From assembly GCF_014203545.1 (NCBI RefSeq), contig NZ_JACHJG010000005.1, positions 259,726 to 323,725 of the forward strand: a DNA stretch of 64,000 nucleotides. The letters run 5' to 3'. The notes beneath the pieces are model-generated. The model worked only from the letters and a program-made list of their open reading frames with translations, had not been told where the DNA came from and did no database searches. The stretch's first letter is position 1, and each line of letters starts with the position of its first letter. Origin of the DNA: Streptomyces netropsis. GTDB lineage: Bacteria; Actinomycetota; Actinomycetes; Streptomycetales; Streptomycetaceae. A program made the position numbers and the translations under genes. Below are positions 37,530-45,176 of this stretch, piece by piece.

Positions 37530-37688
37530 GCTGGTCACCTCCGTGGCGCACGCGACCCGAGACCCGGGTGCTCTCTGTGTCCACCCTGTGTCGCTCCGTG
37601 TGCGTCCGCCCGCTGGAGTGCGGCAGATGGGGCATGCGGGGACGTCATCCCGCGCGAGACGCAGGTCACATCCGGAGCCGAAATATCC

Positions 37689-37703
37689 GGGGAGGTTCTC
37701 CCC
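37689..37703. promoter_or_regulatory. TetR operator candidate 1
   Basis: GGGGAGGTTCTCCCC is a perfect 6-bp inverted repeat with a 3-bp spacer, 88 bp before the tetR start. A near-copy lies 40 bp downstream. Confidence 0.65.
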
Positions 37704-37728
37704 GTTTAACGAAGCGTTCCAGCGAAAC

Positions 37729-37743
37729 GGGGAAGTTCTCCCC
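37729..37743. promoter_or_regulatory. TetR operator candidate 2
   Basis: GGGGAAGTTCTCCCC differs by one base from candidate 1. Centre-to-centre distance is 40 bp, close to four helical turns, which suits cooperative binding in autoregulation. Confidence 0.65.
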
Positions 37744-37790
37744 GGTTACGTCCATGGATCGACATCCACGGATCGAAAGGAGTGCCCGCC

Positions 37791-38417
37791 GTGGCAGCAC
37801 CGCAGCCCCGCCTCCGTGCCGACGCCCTGCGCAACCGGGAGCGGATCATCGCCGCCGCGCGCGAGACGCTCGTCGAGCACGGGGCCGATGTCCACCTCGA
37901 TGAAATCGCTCGACGGGCCGGGGTCGGTAATGCCACGCTGTACCGGCACTTCGCGGATCGCCATGAGCTGATCCACCATGTCACCCTCTCGGTGATGGCC
38001 CGCATCGCGGAACAGGCCGAGACTGCACGAGCTGAGGAGCCCGATGCTTTCCTGGCGTTGAGGCGCTTCGTCCACGCCGCGGCCGACGAGCGCATCGGTG
38101 CGCTCTGTCCGTTGCTCGCCGACGGCGTCGACCATGAGCACCCGGACCTGGTCGAGGCCCGTGACCGACTCGAGCGTGACACCGAGGCGTTGATGGCCGC
38201 GGCCCGCGCCGCCGGGCAGTTGCGCGACGACATCGCGGCCGGCGATCTGATGGTTGCCCTCACTCAGCTCACCAGGCCGTTGCCCGGCAGTGGCTGTGTG
38301 GACTTCGACCAGTTCGTGCACCGGCATCTCCAGCTGTTCCTGGACGGGTTGATGGCACCGGCGCGTTCCCGGCTCCCCGGCTGCGCCGCGACCCTGGAGG
38401 ACCTGCGCCACAAGTGA
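37791..38417 (+). CDS. TetR/AcrR-family transcriptional regulator
   Basis: A 208-residue repressor. The N-terminal helix-turn-helix is in RERIIAAARETLVEHGADVHLDEIARRAGVGNATLYRHFADRHEL (about residues 15-60). The rest is a helical ligand-binding domain. GTG at 37791 has AAAGGAG 8 nt upstream, and the alternative GTG at 37782 falls inside that site. The DHA2 efflux gene follows 260 bp later, so it is the likely target. The final codons CGC CAC AAG TGA are the start of a six-unit 17-bp tandem repeat that spans the stop codon. Confidence 0.93.
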   Translation: MAAPQPRLRADALRNRERIIAAARETLVEHGADVHLDEIARRAGVGNATLYRHFADRHELIHHVTLSVMARIAEQAETARAEEPDAFLALRRFVHAAADERIGALCPLLADGVDHEHPDLVEARDRLERDTEALMAAARAAGQLRDDIAAGDLMVALTQLTRPLPGSGCVDFDQFVHRHLQLFLDGLMAPARSRLPGCAATLEDLRHK

Positions 38418-38506
38418 AACTGCGCCACAAGTGAGACCGCGCCACAAGTGAGACCGCTTCACAACTGAGGCCGCGTCACACGTGTGACCGCGTCATGAGT
38501 GAGGAC
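38405..38506 (+). repeat. Six tandem 17-bp repeats across the tetR stop codon
   Basis: Units start at 38405, 38422, 38439, 38456, 38473 and 38490. The first three are near-identical (consensus GCGCCACAAGTGAGACC) and units 4-6 are diverged. The first unit contains the last codons and the TGA of tetR, so the gene end itself has been amplified into the intergenic region before the efflux gene. Confidence 0.85.
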
Positions 38507-38677
38507 CCGCGCCCATCAGTAGTTCCGTCCGGCACGGGGGCCGGGCCGTGCATTTCACGGCCGTGCCACCCACGTCCGTCGTTCCCGCGCGCGCCGCGCC
38601 GCTTCGATCCCTGACCGCCTTTGACTTCGCTTCACCCCCCTCGTACCGCCCTTCGCACCGTTTAGGCAGGCCGTTCC

Positions 38678-40195
38678 ATGCAAGACTCCGCCACCACCCC
38701 TGACCCCAGGCGCTGGAAAGCGCTCATATTCATCGCCCTGGCCCAGCTGATGGTCGTCCTCGACGCGACCATCGTGAACATCGCGCTGCCTTCCGCCCAG
38801 GACGACCTCGGCATCTCGGACGGCAACCGTCAGTGGGTCATCACGGCCTACGCCCTCGCCTTCGGCGGACTACTGCTCTTCGGCGGCCGCGTCTCCGACC
38901 TGTGGGGCCGCAAGCGCGCGTTCGTCGTCGGCCTGATCGGCTTCGCGGCCGCCTCCGCCCTCGGTGGTGCCGCGGTCAACACCGGGATGCTGCTGGGCGC
39001 CCGTGCCTTGCAGGGCGCCTTCGGCGCGCTGCTCGCACCGGCGGCGCTGTCGCTGCTCGCCGTGCTGTTCACCGAAGCGAAGGAGCGCGCCAAGGCGTTC
39101 GGCATCTTCGGTGCCATCGCCGGTGCCGGTGGTGGTGTCGGCCTCATCCTGGGCGGTCTGTTCACCGAGTACCTGAACTGGCGCTGGACGTTCTTCGTGA
39201 ACATCCCCTTCGCCGTCGTCGCCGCGCTCGGCGCGATCGCCGTGATCCACGAGCCCGCCGGCAGCCGCAACCCCTCGAAGCTGGACATCCCCGGCGTCAT
39301 CCTGGCCACCCTGGGCCTGGTCTCGCTCGTCTACGGCTTCACCCGCGCCGAGTCCGACGGCTGGACGGCCGGCATGACCCTCGGCCTGTTCGTCGCCTCG
39401 GCGGTGCTGCTGTTCGCCTTCCTGGTCGTGGAGAAGAAGGTCAAGGCACCGCTGCTGCCGCTGCGCGTGCTGACCGACCGCAACCGCGGTGGTGTCTACA
39501 TCTCCCTGGGGCTCGCCGCCATCGCGATGTTCGGCCTGTTCCTGTTCCTGACCTACTACCTGCAGGTCGTCCGGGGCTACTCGCCGGTCAAGACGGGTCT
39601 CGCGTTCCTGCCGATGATCGTCACGATGATCGCCGGTTCCACGCAGATCGGCGCCCGGCTGATGACCCGCGTCCCGGCGCGCTGGCTGATGGGCCCGGGC
39701 TTCCTGACCGCGGCCGTCGGCATGCTGCTGCTCACGCAGATCAGCCTGGACAGCTCGTACACCTTCGTGGTCCTGCCGGGTCTGCTCCTGATGGGGCTCG
39801 GCATGGGTACGGCCTTCATGCCGGCCATGAGCCTGGCCACGCACGGTGTCCAGGCCCGTGACGCCGGTGTCGCCTCGGCGATGGTCAACACCTCGCAGCA
39901 GGTCGGCGGCGCCATCGGCACCGCGCTGCTCAACACCATCGCCGCCAGCGCCACCACCGCGTACGCCACCTCGCACGCGGCGGGCGCGAGCAACCCGAAG
40001 CTGCTCCAGCTCAACTCGATGGTGCACGGCTACTCCACCGCCATCTGGTGGGCCGTGGGCATCCTCGCGGTGTCCTCGTTCATCGCGGTCGTGTTCGTCA
40101 ACGCCGGTCAGGGCGGTCCGTCGGCCTCCGGCAAGGGCGCGGCCGAAGGTGCCGACGAGGGCATCGAGAAGGCCGTCCCGGTCATGGCCCACTGA
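38678..40195 (+). CDS. MFS transporter, DHA2 family (EmrB/QacA-type, 14 TM)
   Basis: A 505-residue proton-driven multidrug exporter. The first helix has LMVVLDATIVNIALPSAQDDL, then AYALAFGGLLLFGGRVSDLWGRKRAF (motif A) and ALQGAFGALLAPAALSLL (motif C region). The length and about 14 hydrophobic segments fit DHA2. It has a hydrophilic C-terminal tail. Probably repressed by the TetR protein encoded upstream. The substrate is unknown. It ends in a convergent terminator. Confidence 0.93.
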   Translation: MQDSATTPDPRRWKALIFIALAQLMVVLDATIVNIALPSAQDDLGISDGNRQWVITAYALAFGGLLLFGGRVSDLWGRKRAFVVGLIGFAAASALGGAAVNTGMLLGARALQGAFGALLAPAALSLLAVLFTEAKERAKAFGIFGAIAGAGGGVGLILGGLFTEYLNWRWTFFVNIPFAVVAALGAIAVIHEPAGSRNPSKLDIPGVILATLGLVSLVYGFTRAESDGWTAGMTLGLFVASAVLLFAFLVVEKKVKAPLLPLRVLTDRNRGGVYISLGLAAIAMFGLFLFLTYYLQVVRGYSPVKTGLAFLPMIVTMIAGSTQIGARLMTRVPARWLMGPGFLTAAVGMLLLTQISLDSSYTFVVLPGLLLMGLGMGTAFMPAMSLATHGVQARDAGVASAMVNTSQQVGGAIGTALLNTIAASATTAYATSHAAGASNPKLLQLNSMVHGYSTAIWWAVGILAVSSFIAVVFVNAGQGGPSASGKGAAEGADEGIEKAVPVMAH

Positions 40196-40257
40196 GTGAC
40201 CGGTTGAGTCCCACCGCGCAAGAACCCCTGAGCCCCGCAGGACCTGCGGGCACAGGC

Positions 40258-40288
40258 AAGGCCCCTCGCCATGACGGCGGGGGGCCTT
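40258..40288. terminator. Bidirectional terminator
   Basis: AAGGCCCC at 40258-40265 pairs with GGGGCCTT at 40281-40288, in the gap between the convergent efflux gene (+) and marR gene (-). Confidence 0.65.
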
Positions 40289-40333
40289 CGCGTTGCCCGG
40301 GGGTGACCCGGCGGTGCGGGGTCGTTAAGTACC

Positions 40334-40840
40334 TCAGCGGGTCCACGGGAGGTCGCCGCCCTCGGGCTGGAGACCCGCCTGGATGGTCCGGCAGATGTCG
40401 CCGAGCTGGGCCACCTGCTCCGGCGCGAGACGGTCGAAGATGGCCGCGCGGACGGCGGCGACATGGCCGGGGGCCGACCTCTTCAGCATCTCGTAGCCCT
40501 CGTCCGTCAGAACGGCCAGCTGGCCGCGCTTGTCGGAGGGGCACTCCTCGCGGCGGACCCAGCCGTTCTTCTCCAGGCGGGCGACCGCGTGCGAGAGCCG
40601 GGAGCGGGTGATCTTGGCGTCCTGGGCGAGCTCGGTCATCCGGAGCCGGTGGCGGGGCGCCTGGGAGAGGTGCACCAGCAGGCCGTAGTAGACGTGCGGC
40701 ATTCCGGCGTCGCGCTGGAGCTGGCGGTCGAGATGGTCCTCGAGGAGCGTCGTGGCGTGCAGGTACGCCCGCCAGACGCCTTGCTCCTCGTCGCTCAGCC
40801 AGCGGGGCTCGGGCGGGCCTCCCGCAGATTGGTTGGTCAT
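40334..40840 (-). CDS. MarR-family transcriptional regulator
   Basis: A 168-residue winged-helix protein. It has MPHVYYGLLVHLSQAPRHRLRMTELAQDAKITRSRLSHAVARLEKNGWVRREE (recognition helix and wing about residues 55-105) and PSDKRGQLAVLTDEGYEML, the MarR wing signature. ATG at 40840 is preferred; an in-frame GTG at 40849 is possible. It is divergent from the LigB-type dioxygenase gene, and the gap has two TTGA-N4-TCAA boxes, so it probably represses both genes and responds to a phenolic or quinone ligand. Confidence 0.92.
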   Translation of the reverse strand: MTNQSAGGPPEPRWLSDEEQGVWRAYLHATTLLEDHLDRQLQRDAGMPHVYYGLLVHLSQAPRHRLRMTELAQDAKITRSRLSHAVARLEKNGWVRREECPSDKRGQLAVLTDEGYEMLKRSAPGHVAAVRAAIFDRLAPEQVAQLGDICRTIQAGLQPEGGDLPWTR

Positions 40841-40881
40841 GCCATCCACTGTGTCATCCGTGCTTCCTCCGGAGTCAATGC

Positions 40882-40893
40882 TTGAACTTTCAA
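40882..40893. promoter_or_regulatory. MarR box 1
   Basis: TTGAACTTTCAA is a perfect inverted repeat (TTGA-N4-TCAA), 41 bp upstream of the marR start. Confidence 0.7.
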
Positions 40894-40921
40894 CGAGGCA
40901 GGTTTATGGTCAAGGGTAGAG

Positions 40922-40935
40922 CTTGATAGTTCAAG
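40922..40935. promoter_or_regulatory. MarR box 2
   Basis: CTTGATAGTTCAAG is a perfect inverted repeat with the same TTGA-N4-TCAA core, 21 bp upstream of the dioxygenase ATG, centred 41 bp from box 1. Confidence 0.7.
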
Positions 40936-40956
40936 TATGAGCACTCTGGAGGGTCC

Positions 40957-41751
40957 ATGTCGGCCACCGTGACCCCGACCGGCGGGCGGATGCCCGCTCT
41001 CTACCTCTCCCACGGCGCGCCGCCCCTCGCCGACGACGAGCTGTGGCCCGGCCAGCTCGCCGCCTGGTCCGCCGGGCTGCCCCGGCCTACCGCCATCCTG
41101 ATGATCTCCGCTCACTGGGAAGAGGCCCCGCTCGCGCTCGGTGCGACGGAGACCGTGCCGCTCGTCCACGACTTCTGGGGCTTCCCGGAGCACTACTACC
41201 GCGTCCGGTACGCAGCCCCCGGCGCCCCGGAGCTCGCCGAGCGGGTGCGCAAGACGCTGCGCGGCGCCGGTACGCCCGTGCAGGACATCCCGGACCGGGG
41301 TCTCGACCACGGCGCCTACGTGCCGCTGGTGGAGATGTACCCGGGCGCCGAGATCCCCGTGCTCCAGGTGTCCATGCCCACGCTCGACCCGCGGCGGCTG
41401 ATGGAGATCGGGCGCAAGCTGGCGCCGCTGCGGGACGAGGGGGTGCTGATCGTCGGCAGCGGGTTCTTCACCCACAACCTGGCGGCGCTGCGGCACGCGG
41501 GGTCCGGGCCGCCCGCCTGGTCGGCGGAGTTCGACGCGTGGGGGCGCGAGGTCCTGGACGGGCGGGACGTCGACGCGCTGCTGGACTTCGAGAACAAGTC
41601 CCCGGCGGGGCGCCTCGCGCACCCGCGCACCGAGCACTTCGCCCCGCTCTTCGTCACGTTGGGCGCCGCCGAGGACGAACTCGACCGGCAGCGCAGCGTC
41701 ATCGACGGATTCTGGATGGGACTCGCGAAGCGCTCGGTGCAGTTCGGCTAG
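40957..41751 (+). CDS. Class III extradiol dioxygenase-type protein (LigB/DODA family)
   Basis: A 264-residue protein of the LigB fold. It has ALYLSHGAPPLA (metal His), ILMISAHWEE (second His), LVHDFWGFPEHYYRVRY and LDHGAYVPLVEMYP, followed by GSGFFTHNLAAL. These are the conserved iron/zinc site and substrate motifs of YgiD/DODA-type dioxygenases, which open catecholic rings. ATG has GGAGGG 6 nt upstream. Controlled by the divergent MarR gene. Many such MarR-linked copies respond to quinones or phenolics, so detoxification is as likely as catabolism. Confidence 0.92.
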   Translation: MSATVTPTGGRMPALYLSHGAPPLADDELWPGQLAAWSAGLPRPTAILMISAHWEEAPLALGATETVPLVHDFWGFPEHYYRVRYAAPGAPELAERVRKTLRGAGTPVQDIPDRGLDHGAYVPLVEMYPGAEIPVLQVSMPTLDPRRLMEIGRKLAPLRDEGVLIVGSGFFTHNLAALRHAGSGPPAWSAEFDAWGREVLDGRDVDALLDFENKSPAGRLAHPRTEHFAPLFVTLGAAEDELDRQRSVIDGFWMGLAKRSVQFG

Positions 41752-41803
41752 GGTCCGCGCGGCGGAAGCGCGCCACGGGCCCGCGAGGATCCGCCGGGCG
41801 CGC

Positions 41804-41839
41804 CACCGGCCTCGGTCGCTGATGCGACCGGGGCCGGTG
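41804..41839. terminator. Bidirectional terminator
   Basis: CACCGGCCTCGGTCGC (41804-41819) pairs with GCGACCGGGGCCGGTG (41824-41839), with one mismatch and loop TGAT, between convergent genes. Confidence 0.75.
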
Positions 41840-41879
41840 AACTTCCTTGCGGTGGGCCGGGGGAGGGGCCGTCGCGCGC

Positions 41880-42299
41880 TCAGTGCTCGTGCATGTAGAA
41901 GACGTAGTACGACGCCACGGCCATCGCCCCGCCCAGGAAGAACCCGAACAGCGAGGCGCGCAGCACCGAGACCTGGGTGAGGCTGTAGAGGAAGCCGAGG
42001 CTGATGCCGAACAGTGCGCCGAACGCCGCGGCCCTGACCTCGGCGATCATCCTGGCCCGCTCCTTGATCAGGACGTATCCGGCGCCCATGGCGACCAGCC
42101 CCGCGACGAGGCCGGTCATCCAGGCGCCGAGCGTGGAGGCGCCGTTGTCGTCGGCGAGGAAGACGGTGTACAGGCCGAGGACGACGCCGCCGGTGACGGG
42201 CACCGCCCAGGCGGACCGGGACGTGCTGTGCGAAATCCGGGTGACCGGGCCCGGGCCTTCGTGACGGTGGTGGCCGGGCAGAGCCGGGTGCGTCGACAT
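41880..42299 (-). CDS. Small polytopic membrane protein
   Basis: A 139-residue protein. A His-rich N-terminus (STHPALPGHHRHEGPG) precedes four predicted hydrophobic segments (about 33-50, 58-78, 88-108, 112-132). The C-terminus is YYVFYMHEH. No family function is recognised. The ATG at 42299 has GGAGCC upstream. It is convergent with the dioxygenase gene and divergent from hrdD across a 547-bp gap. Confidence 0.8.
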   Translation of the reverse strand: MSTHPALPGHHRHEGPGPVTRISHSTSRSAWAVPVTGGVVLGLYTVFLADDNGASTLGAWMTGLVAGLVAMGAGYVLIKERARMIAEVRAAAFGALFGISLGFLYSLTQVSVLRASLFGFFLGGAMAVASYYVFYMHEH

Positions 42300-42439
42300 G
42301 GCGGGCTCCTCTCTCTCGCCCCACCCTTCCCACCAGGGCACACCCGCGTCCGGGCGGCGGCAACTCGATCACAGGTGGCCGATGGTGGCCCGGCATCGGG
42401 CTGTCGCGCGTGAGAATCCGACCTTCCGGGACTTCTGGG

Positions 42440-42465
42440 GCAACCGGAAGGCGGTGCGGGCCGTC
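42440..42465 (+). promoter_or_regulatory. Possible SigE-type ECF promoter
   Basis: GCAAC (42440-42444), 17 bp, then CGTC (42462-42465). It resembles SigE promoters (AAC near -35, CGTC near -10). hrdD of S. coelicolor is reported to have more than one ECF-type promoter. The match is short, so confidence is low. Confidence 0.3.
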
Positions 42466-42693
42466 TTGTGGGGTAGGAGAGCAGCCGGTGGCGGCGCTCT
42501 TCCGTAGTGAACGTCAGTGCCGTCGAAGGTGACGGCCGTCTCACGGGCCCGGTGGTGGTGCGGGTCCGCAGGGGCGGTGAGGCCGACCTCGGAACCGGGT
42601 CTGACCTGCACTTCCGTTGGCTTCCGCAGCACCTGTCCGCCCGCTGCGGCCGGACAGGGTACTGCATGATCAGAAAAATGAAGAAGACTCGCG

Positions 42694-42719
42694 GGAATTC
42701 TGTCCGGATTCCAGTCGTT
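42694..42719 (+). promoter_or_regulatory. SigR-type promoter of hrdD
   Basis: GGAAT (42694-42698), an 18-bp spacer, then GTT (42717-42719). This matches the thiol-oxidative-stress SigR consensus GGAAT-N18-GTT exactly. The leader to the ATG is about 120 nt. Confidence 0.8.
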
Positions 42720-42846
42720 CTTTCCATCGGATGGGGCACCCGAGAAGAGGCTGTACCTCTCGGGTCTCCCGGGATCTCCCCGGATTTCCGGGGCGCTCCG
42801 CGGGGGTCCCACCGTCCCGCGACCGACTCATCGCAAGGGAGCACGC

Positions 42847-43860
42847 ATGGCAACCCGTGCCGTCGCCCGCCGTCAGACCGCCGACAAGGGGCCTGACAGG
42901 GCAAGCAGTGTTCGCGCCGTAGGCGGGGAGATCGCCGACCGCGACCTGGTCGGCATGTACCTCGACGAGATCGCGCGTACACCCCTGCTCGACGCCGCGA
43001 AGGAAGTGGAGCTGTCCCAGACCATCGAGGCGGGCGTCTACGCCCAGCAGCTCCTCGACGGCCTCGTGGAGAGCCCCGACGGCGATTCCGCGGCCGCGTC
43101 CGCGTCCCGCGAGGAGCTCGAGGCGATAGCCGCCGAGGGTGCCCGCGCCAAGGACGTCTTCATCAAGTCGAACCTGCGCCTCGTCGTGGCCGTCGCCCGT
43201 CGCTACCCGCGCAGCGGACTTCCGCTCCTCGATCTGATCCAGGAGGGCAACGCCGGCCTGGTGCGCGCGGTGGAGAAGTTCGACTACGCCAAGGGATTCA
43301 AGTTCTCCACGTATGCCACGTGGTGGATCCGCCAGGCCATCACCCGGTCCATCGCCGACCAGTCCCGGACGATCCGGCTGCCCGTGCACCTGGTCGAGGA
43401 GCTGGGCCGCATCCGCCGGGTGCAGCGCGAGTTCAACCGGGAGAACGGCCGGGACCCCGAGCACGCGGAGATCGCCGCCGAGCTGGGCTCCACGCCCGAG
43501 CGCGTCGGCGACGTGCTGGACTGGGCCCGCGACCCCGTCAGCCTCAACATGCACGTCGACGACGAGGGCGAGACCCAGTTCGGCGACCTGCTGGAGGACA
43601 CCTCCGCCGTGTCCCCGGAGCAGTCCGTGCTCACGCTGCTGCGCAGCGAGGAGCTGGAGGATCTCATCAGCCGTCTCGACCACCGCACCGCGTCGATCAT
43701 CAAGGCGCGCTACGGCATCGAGGACGGGCGGGAGCGCACGCTGACCGAGGTCGGCAAGCAGCACGGCCTCACCCGTGAGCGGATCCGGCAGATCGAGAAG
43801 CACGCGCTGCTGGAGCTGAAGAAGATGGCTCACGACACCGGTTTCGACGCGGCGGCCTAA
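42847..43860 (+). CDS. hrdD: Group 2 sigma factor HrdD
   Basis: A 337-residue sigma-70 protein, close in length and sequence to HrdD of S. coelicolor. Region 1.2 is DLVGMYLDEIARTPLL. Region 2 has SNLRLVVAVARRYPRSGLPLLDLIQEGN and FKFSTYATWWIRQAITRSIADQ (-10 recognition). Region 4 has LTEVGKQHGLTRERIRQIEKHALLELKK (-35 recognition helix). The long region 1.1 of the main sigma HrdB is absent. It is non-essential in related species and is turned on by stress. ATG at 42847 has AAGGGA 6 nt upstream. It ends before a strong hairpin. Confidence 0.95.
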   Translation: MATRAVARRQTADKGPDRASSVRAVGGEIADRDLVGMYLDEIARTPLLDAAKEVELSQTIEAGVYAQQLLDGLVESPDGDSAAASASREELEAIAAEGARAKDVFIKSNLRLVVAVARRYPRSGLPLLDLIQEGNAGLVRAVEKFDYAKGFKFSTYATWWIRQAITRSIADQSRTIRLPVHLVEELGRIRRVQREFNRENGRDPEHAEIAAELGSTPERVGDVLDWARDPVSLNMHVDDEGETQFGDLLEDTSAVSPEQSVLTLLRSEELEDLISRLDHRTASIIKARYGIEDGRERTLTEVGKQHGLTRERIRQIEKHALLELKKMAHDTGFDAAA

Positions 43861-43892
43861 AAGGGCATATCCTAGGCATAACCCCATAGACC

Positions 43893-43926
43893 GGGCCCCG
43901 GCGCTACCCCCCCTGCGTCGGGGCCC
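43893..43926 (+). terminator. Terminator of hrdD
   Basis: GGGCCCCG (43893-43900) pairs with CGGGGCCC (43919-43926), followed by TTCCCTTT, 32 bp after the stop codon. Confidence 0.75.
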
Positions 43927-44103
43927 TTCCCTTTCCCGGCCCTCTCTTCCGACGGCCTTTTCCGGGCCCCTCAGGCCATTTTTCGGGCCCCTCGGGCCCA
44001 TGGCGCCCGTACGGCGGTGTGCGCGGCCGTGTCCGCCGCCCTACGGTCTGCGGGCATGACGTCGGGTTCGCGAAGGGCGGGACACCCCGCCCGGCCGTAC
44101 GGG

Positions 44104-45075
44104 TCAGGGCCCTGTCGCACCCGCCGCGCGGGTGATGCGGGCGCCGAGTTCACGCAGATGGTCCACCAGCTCGGGCGGCTCGTGCGCCTCGAACTCGCAG
44201 TCGATCAGTGCGAGCCGGAAGGCCACCCACTCCAGCGTGTCCGTGACCGTGGCGTCCAGCCGGCAGGTGTTCTCGTCGATCGGCACCGGGGTGCCGAGGG
44301 AGGACTGCAGCCGGGCGGCGACGAACGCGGCCGGCGCGTGCAGCGTCGCCACCACCCGGTAGGTCGGCTGGAGGCGGGACAGGGACCGGCTCATGAACTC
44401 GGCGGCGTTCGCCGCCGGCAGCTCGCGCGGAGTGAAACGCGCCCCGGTGGCGAGCGGTTCGCTGACCCGGTCGACGCGGAAGGTCCGCCAGTCGTCGCGG
44501 TCGATGTCGTACGCCACGAGGTACCAGCGGCGCCCCGTGCTGACCAGCTGGTGCGGCTCCACCAGCCGCCGGGTCCCGGTCCCGTCGCCCTTGCGGTAGG
44601 CGAAGCGCAGCCGCTCGTGCCCGGTGGCGGCCGAGGCCATCACGGTCAGCGTGCGCGGGTCGACGCTCGCGCCGTCGCCGCCCACGAGCGGCACGGTCGC
44701 GGCCTGGAGGGCGGACACGCGGTGGCGCAGCCGGGACGGCAGTACCTGCTCCAGCTTGGCGAGGGCCCGTACGGACGCCTCCTCGATGCCGTCCACGGCG
44801 TGCCCGGCACCGGCCCGCAGGCCCACGGCGATGGCGACGGCCTCCTCGTCGTCCAGGACGAGGGGCGGCATGGCGGCGCCCGCGGCCAGCCGGTACCCGC
44901 CCTCCGCGCCCATCGACGCCTGCACGGGATAGCCGAGGTCCCGGAGCCGCTCGATGTCCCGGCGGATCGTCCGCGAGCTGACCCCGAGCCGCTCGGCGAG
45001 CTCGCTGCCCGGCCACTCACGGGGCGTCTGGAGCAGCGAGAGGAGATTCAGCAACCGTGCCGGTGTGTCGCTCAT
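44104..45075 (-). CDS. YafY-type regulator (HTH-WYL)
   Basis: A 323-residue protein. The N-terminal helix-turn-helix is in GSELAERLGVSSRTIRRDIERLRDLGYPV (about 20-52). The WYL domain follows (about 145-225), with RLRFAYRKGDG and LVSTGRRWYLVAYDIDRDDWRTFRVDRV. A C-terminal WCX-like part ends TRAAGATGP. The ATG at 45075 starts MSDTPARLLNLLSLLQ, as expected for the family. It is divergent from the DHA2 transporter gene and probably represses it through the GGACAC palindrome in between. Confidence 0.92.
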   Translation of the reverse strand: MSDTPARLLNLLSLLQTPREWPGSELAERLGVSSRTIRRDIERLRDLGYPVQASMGAEGGYRLAAGAAMPPLVLDDEEAVAIAVGLRAGAGHAVDGIEEASVRALAKLEQVLPSRLRHRVSALQAATVPLVGGDGASVDPRTLTVMASAATGHERLRFAYRKGDGTGTRRLVEPHQLVSTGRRWYLVAYDIDRDDWRTFRVDRVSEPLATGARFTPRELPAANAAEFMSRSLSRLQPTYRVVATLHAPAAFVAARLQSSLGTPVPIDENTCRLDATVTDTLEWVAFRLALIDCEFEAHEPPELVDHLRELGARITRAAGATGP

Positions 45076-45099
45076 GACACTCAGCTTGGCAGGCATATG

Positions 45100-45114
45100 G
45101 GACACAAGGTGTCC
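45100..45114. promoter_or_regulatory. WYL regulator operator candidate
   Basis: GGACACAAGGTGTCC is a perfect 6-bp inverted repeat with a 3-bp spacer, in the 101-bp gap between the divergent regulator and transporter genes. Confidence 0.7.
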
Positions 45115-45176
45115 TACATGGAAGTTAGCGTCGTCGACGTCCCCGGAAGAGAAGTGCCAGGAAAGGCCGTACAGCA

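Larger units (their letters stand above)
42300..42846. other. Long intergenic control region upstream of hrdD
   Basis: These 547 bp hold no convincing gene. The open frames lack ribosome-binding sites and have no recognisable product. The region contains a SigR-type promoter (42694-42719) and a possible second ECF-type promoter about 250 bp further upstream. Confidence 0.7.

Noticed and set aside
38405..38506. 17-bp repeats as CRISPR or att site
   Set aside because: Units are contiguous, without unique spacers, and no integrase, cas or element boundary is nearby.
42507..42896. Plus-strand frame upstream of and overlapping hrdD
   Set aside because: Overlaps the SigR promoter and the hrdD start, no ribosome-binding site, and no recognisable product.
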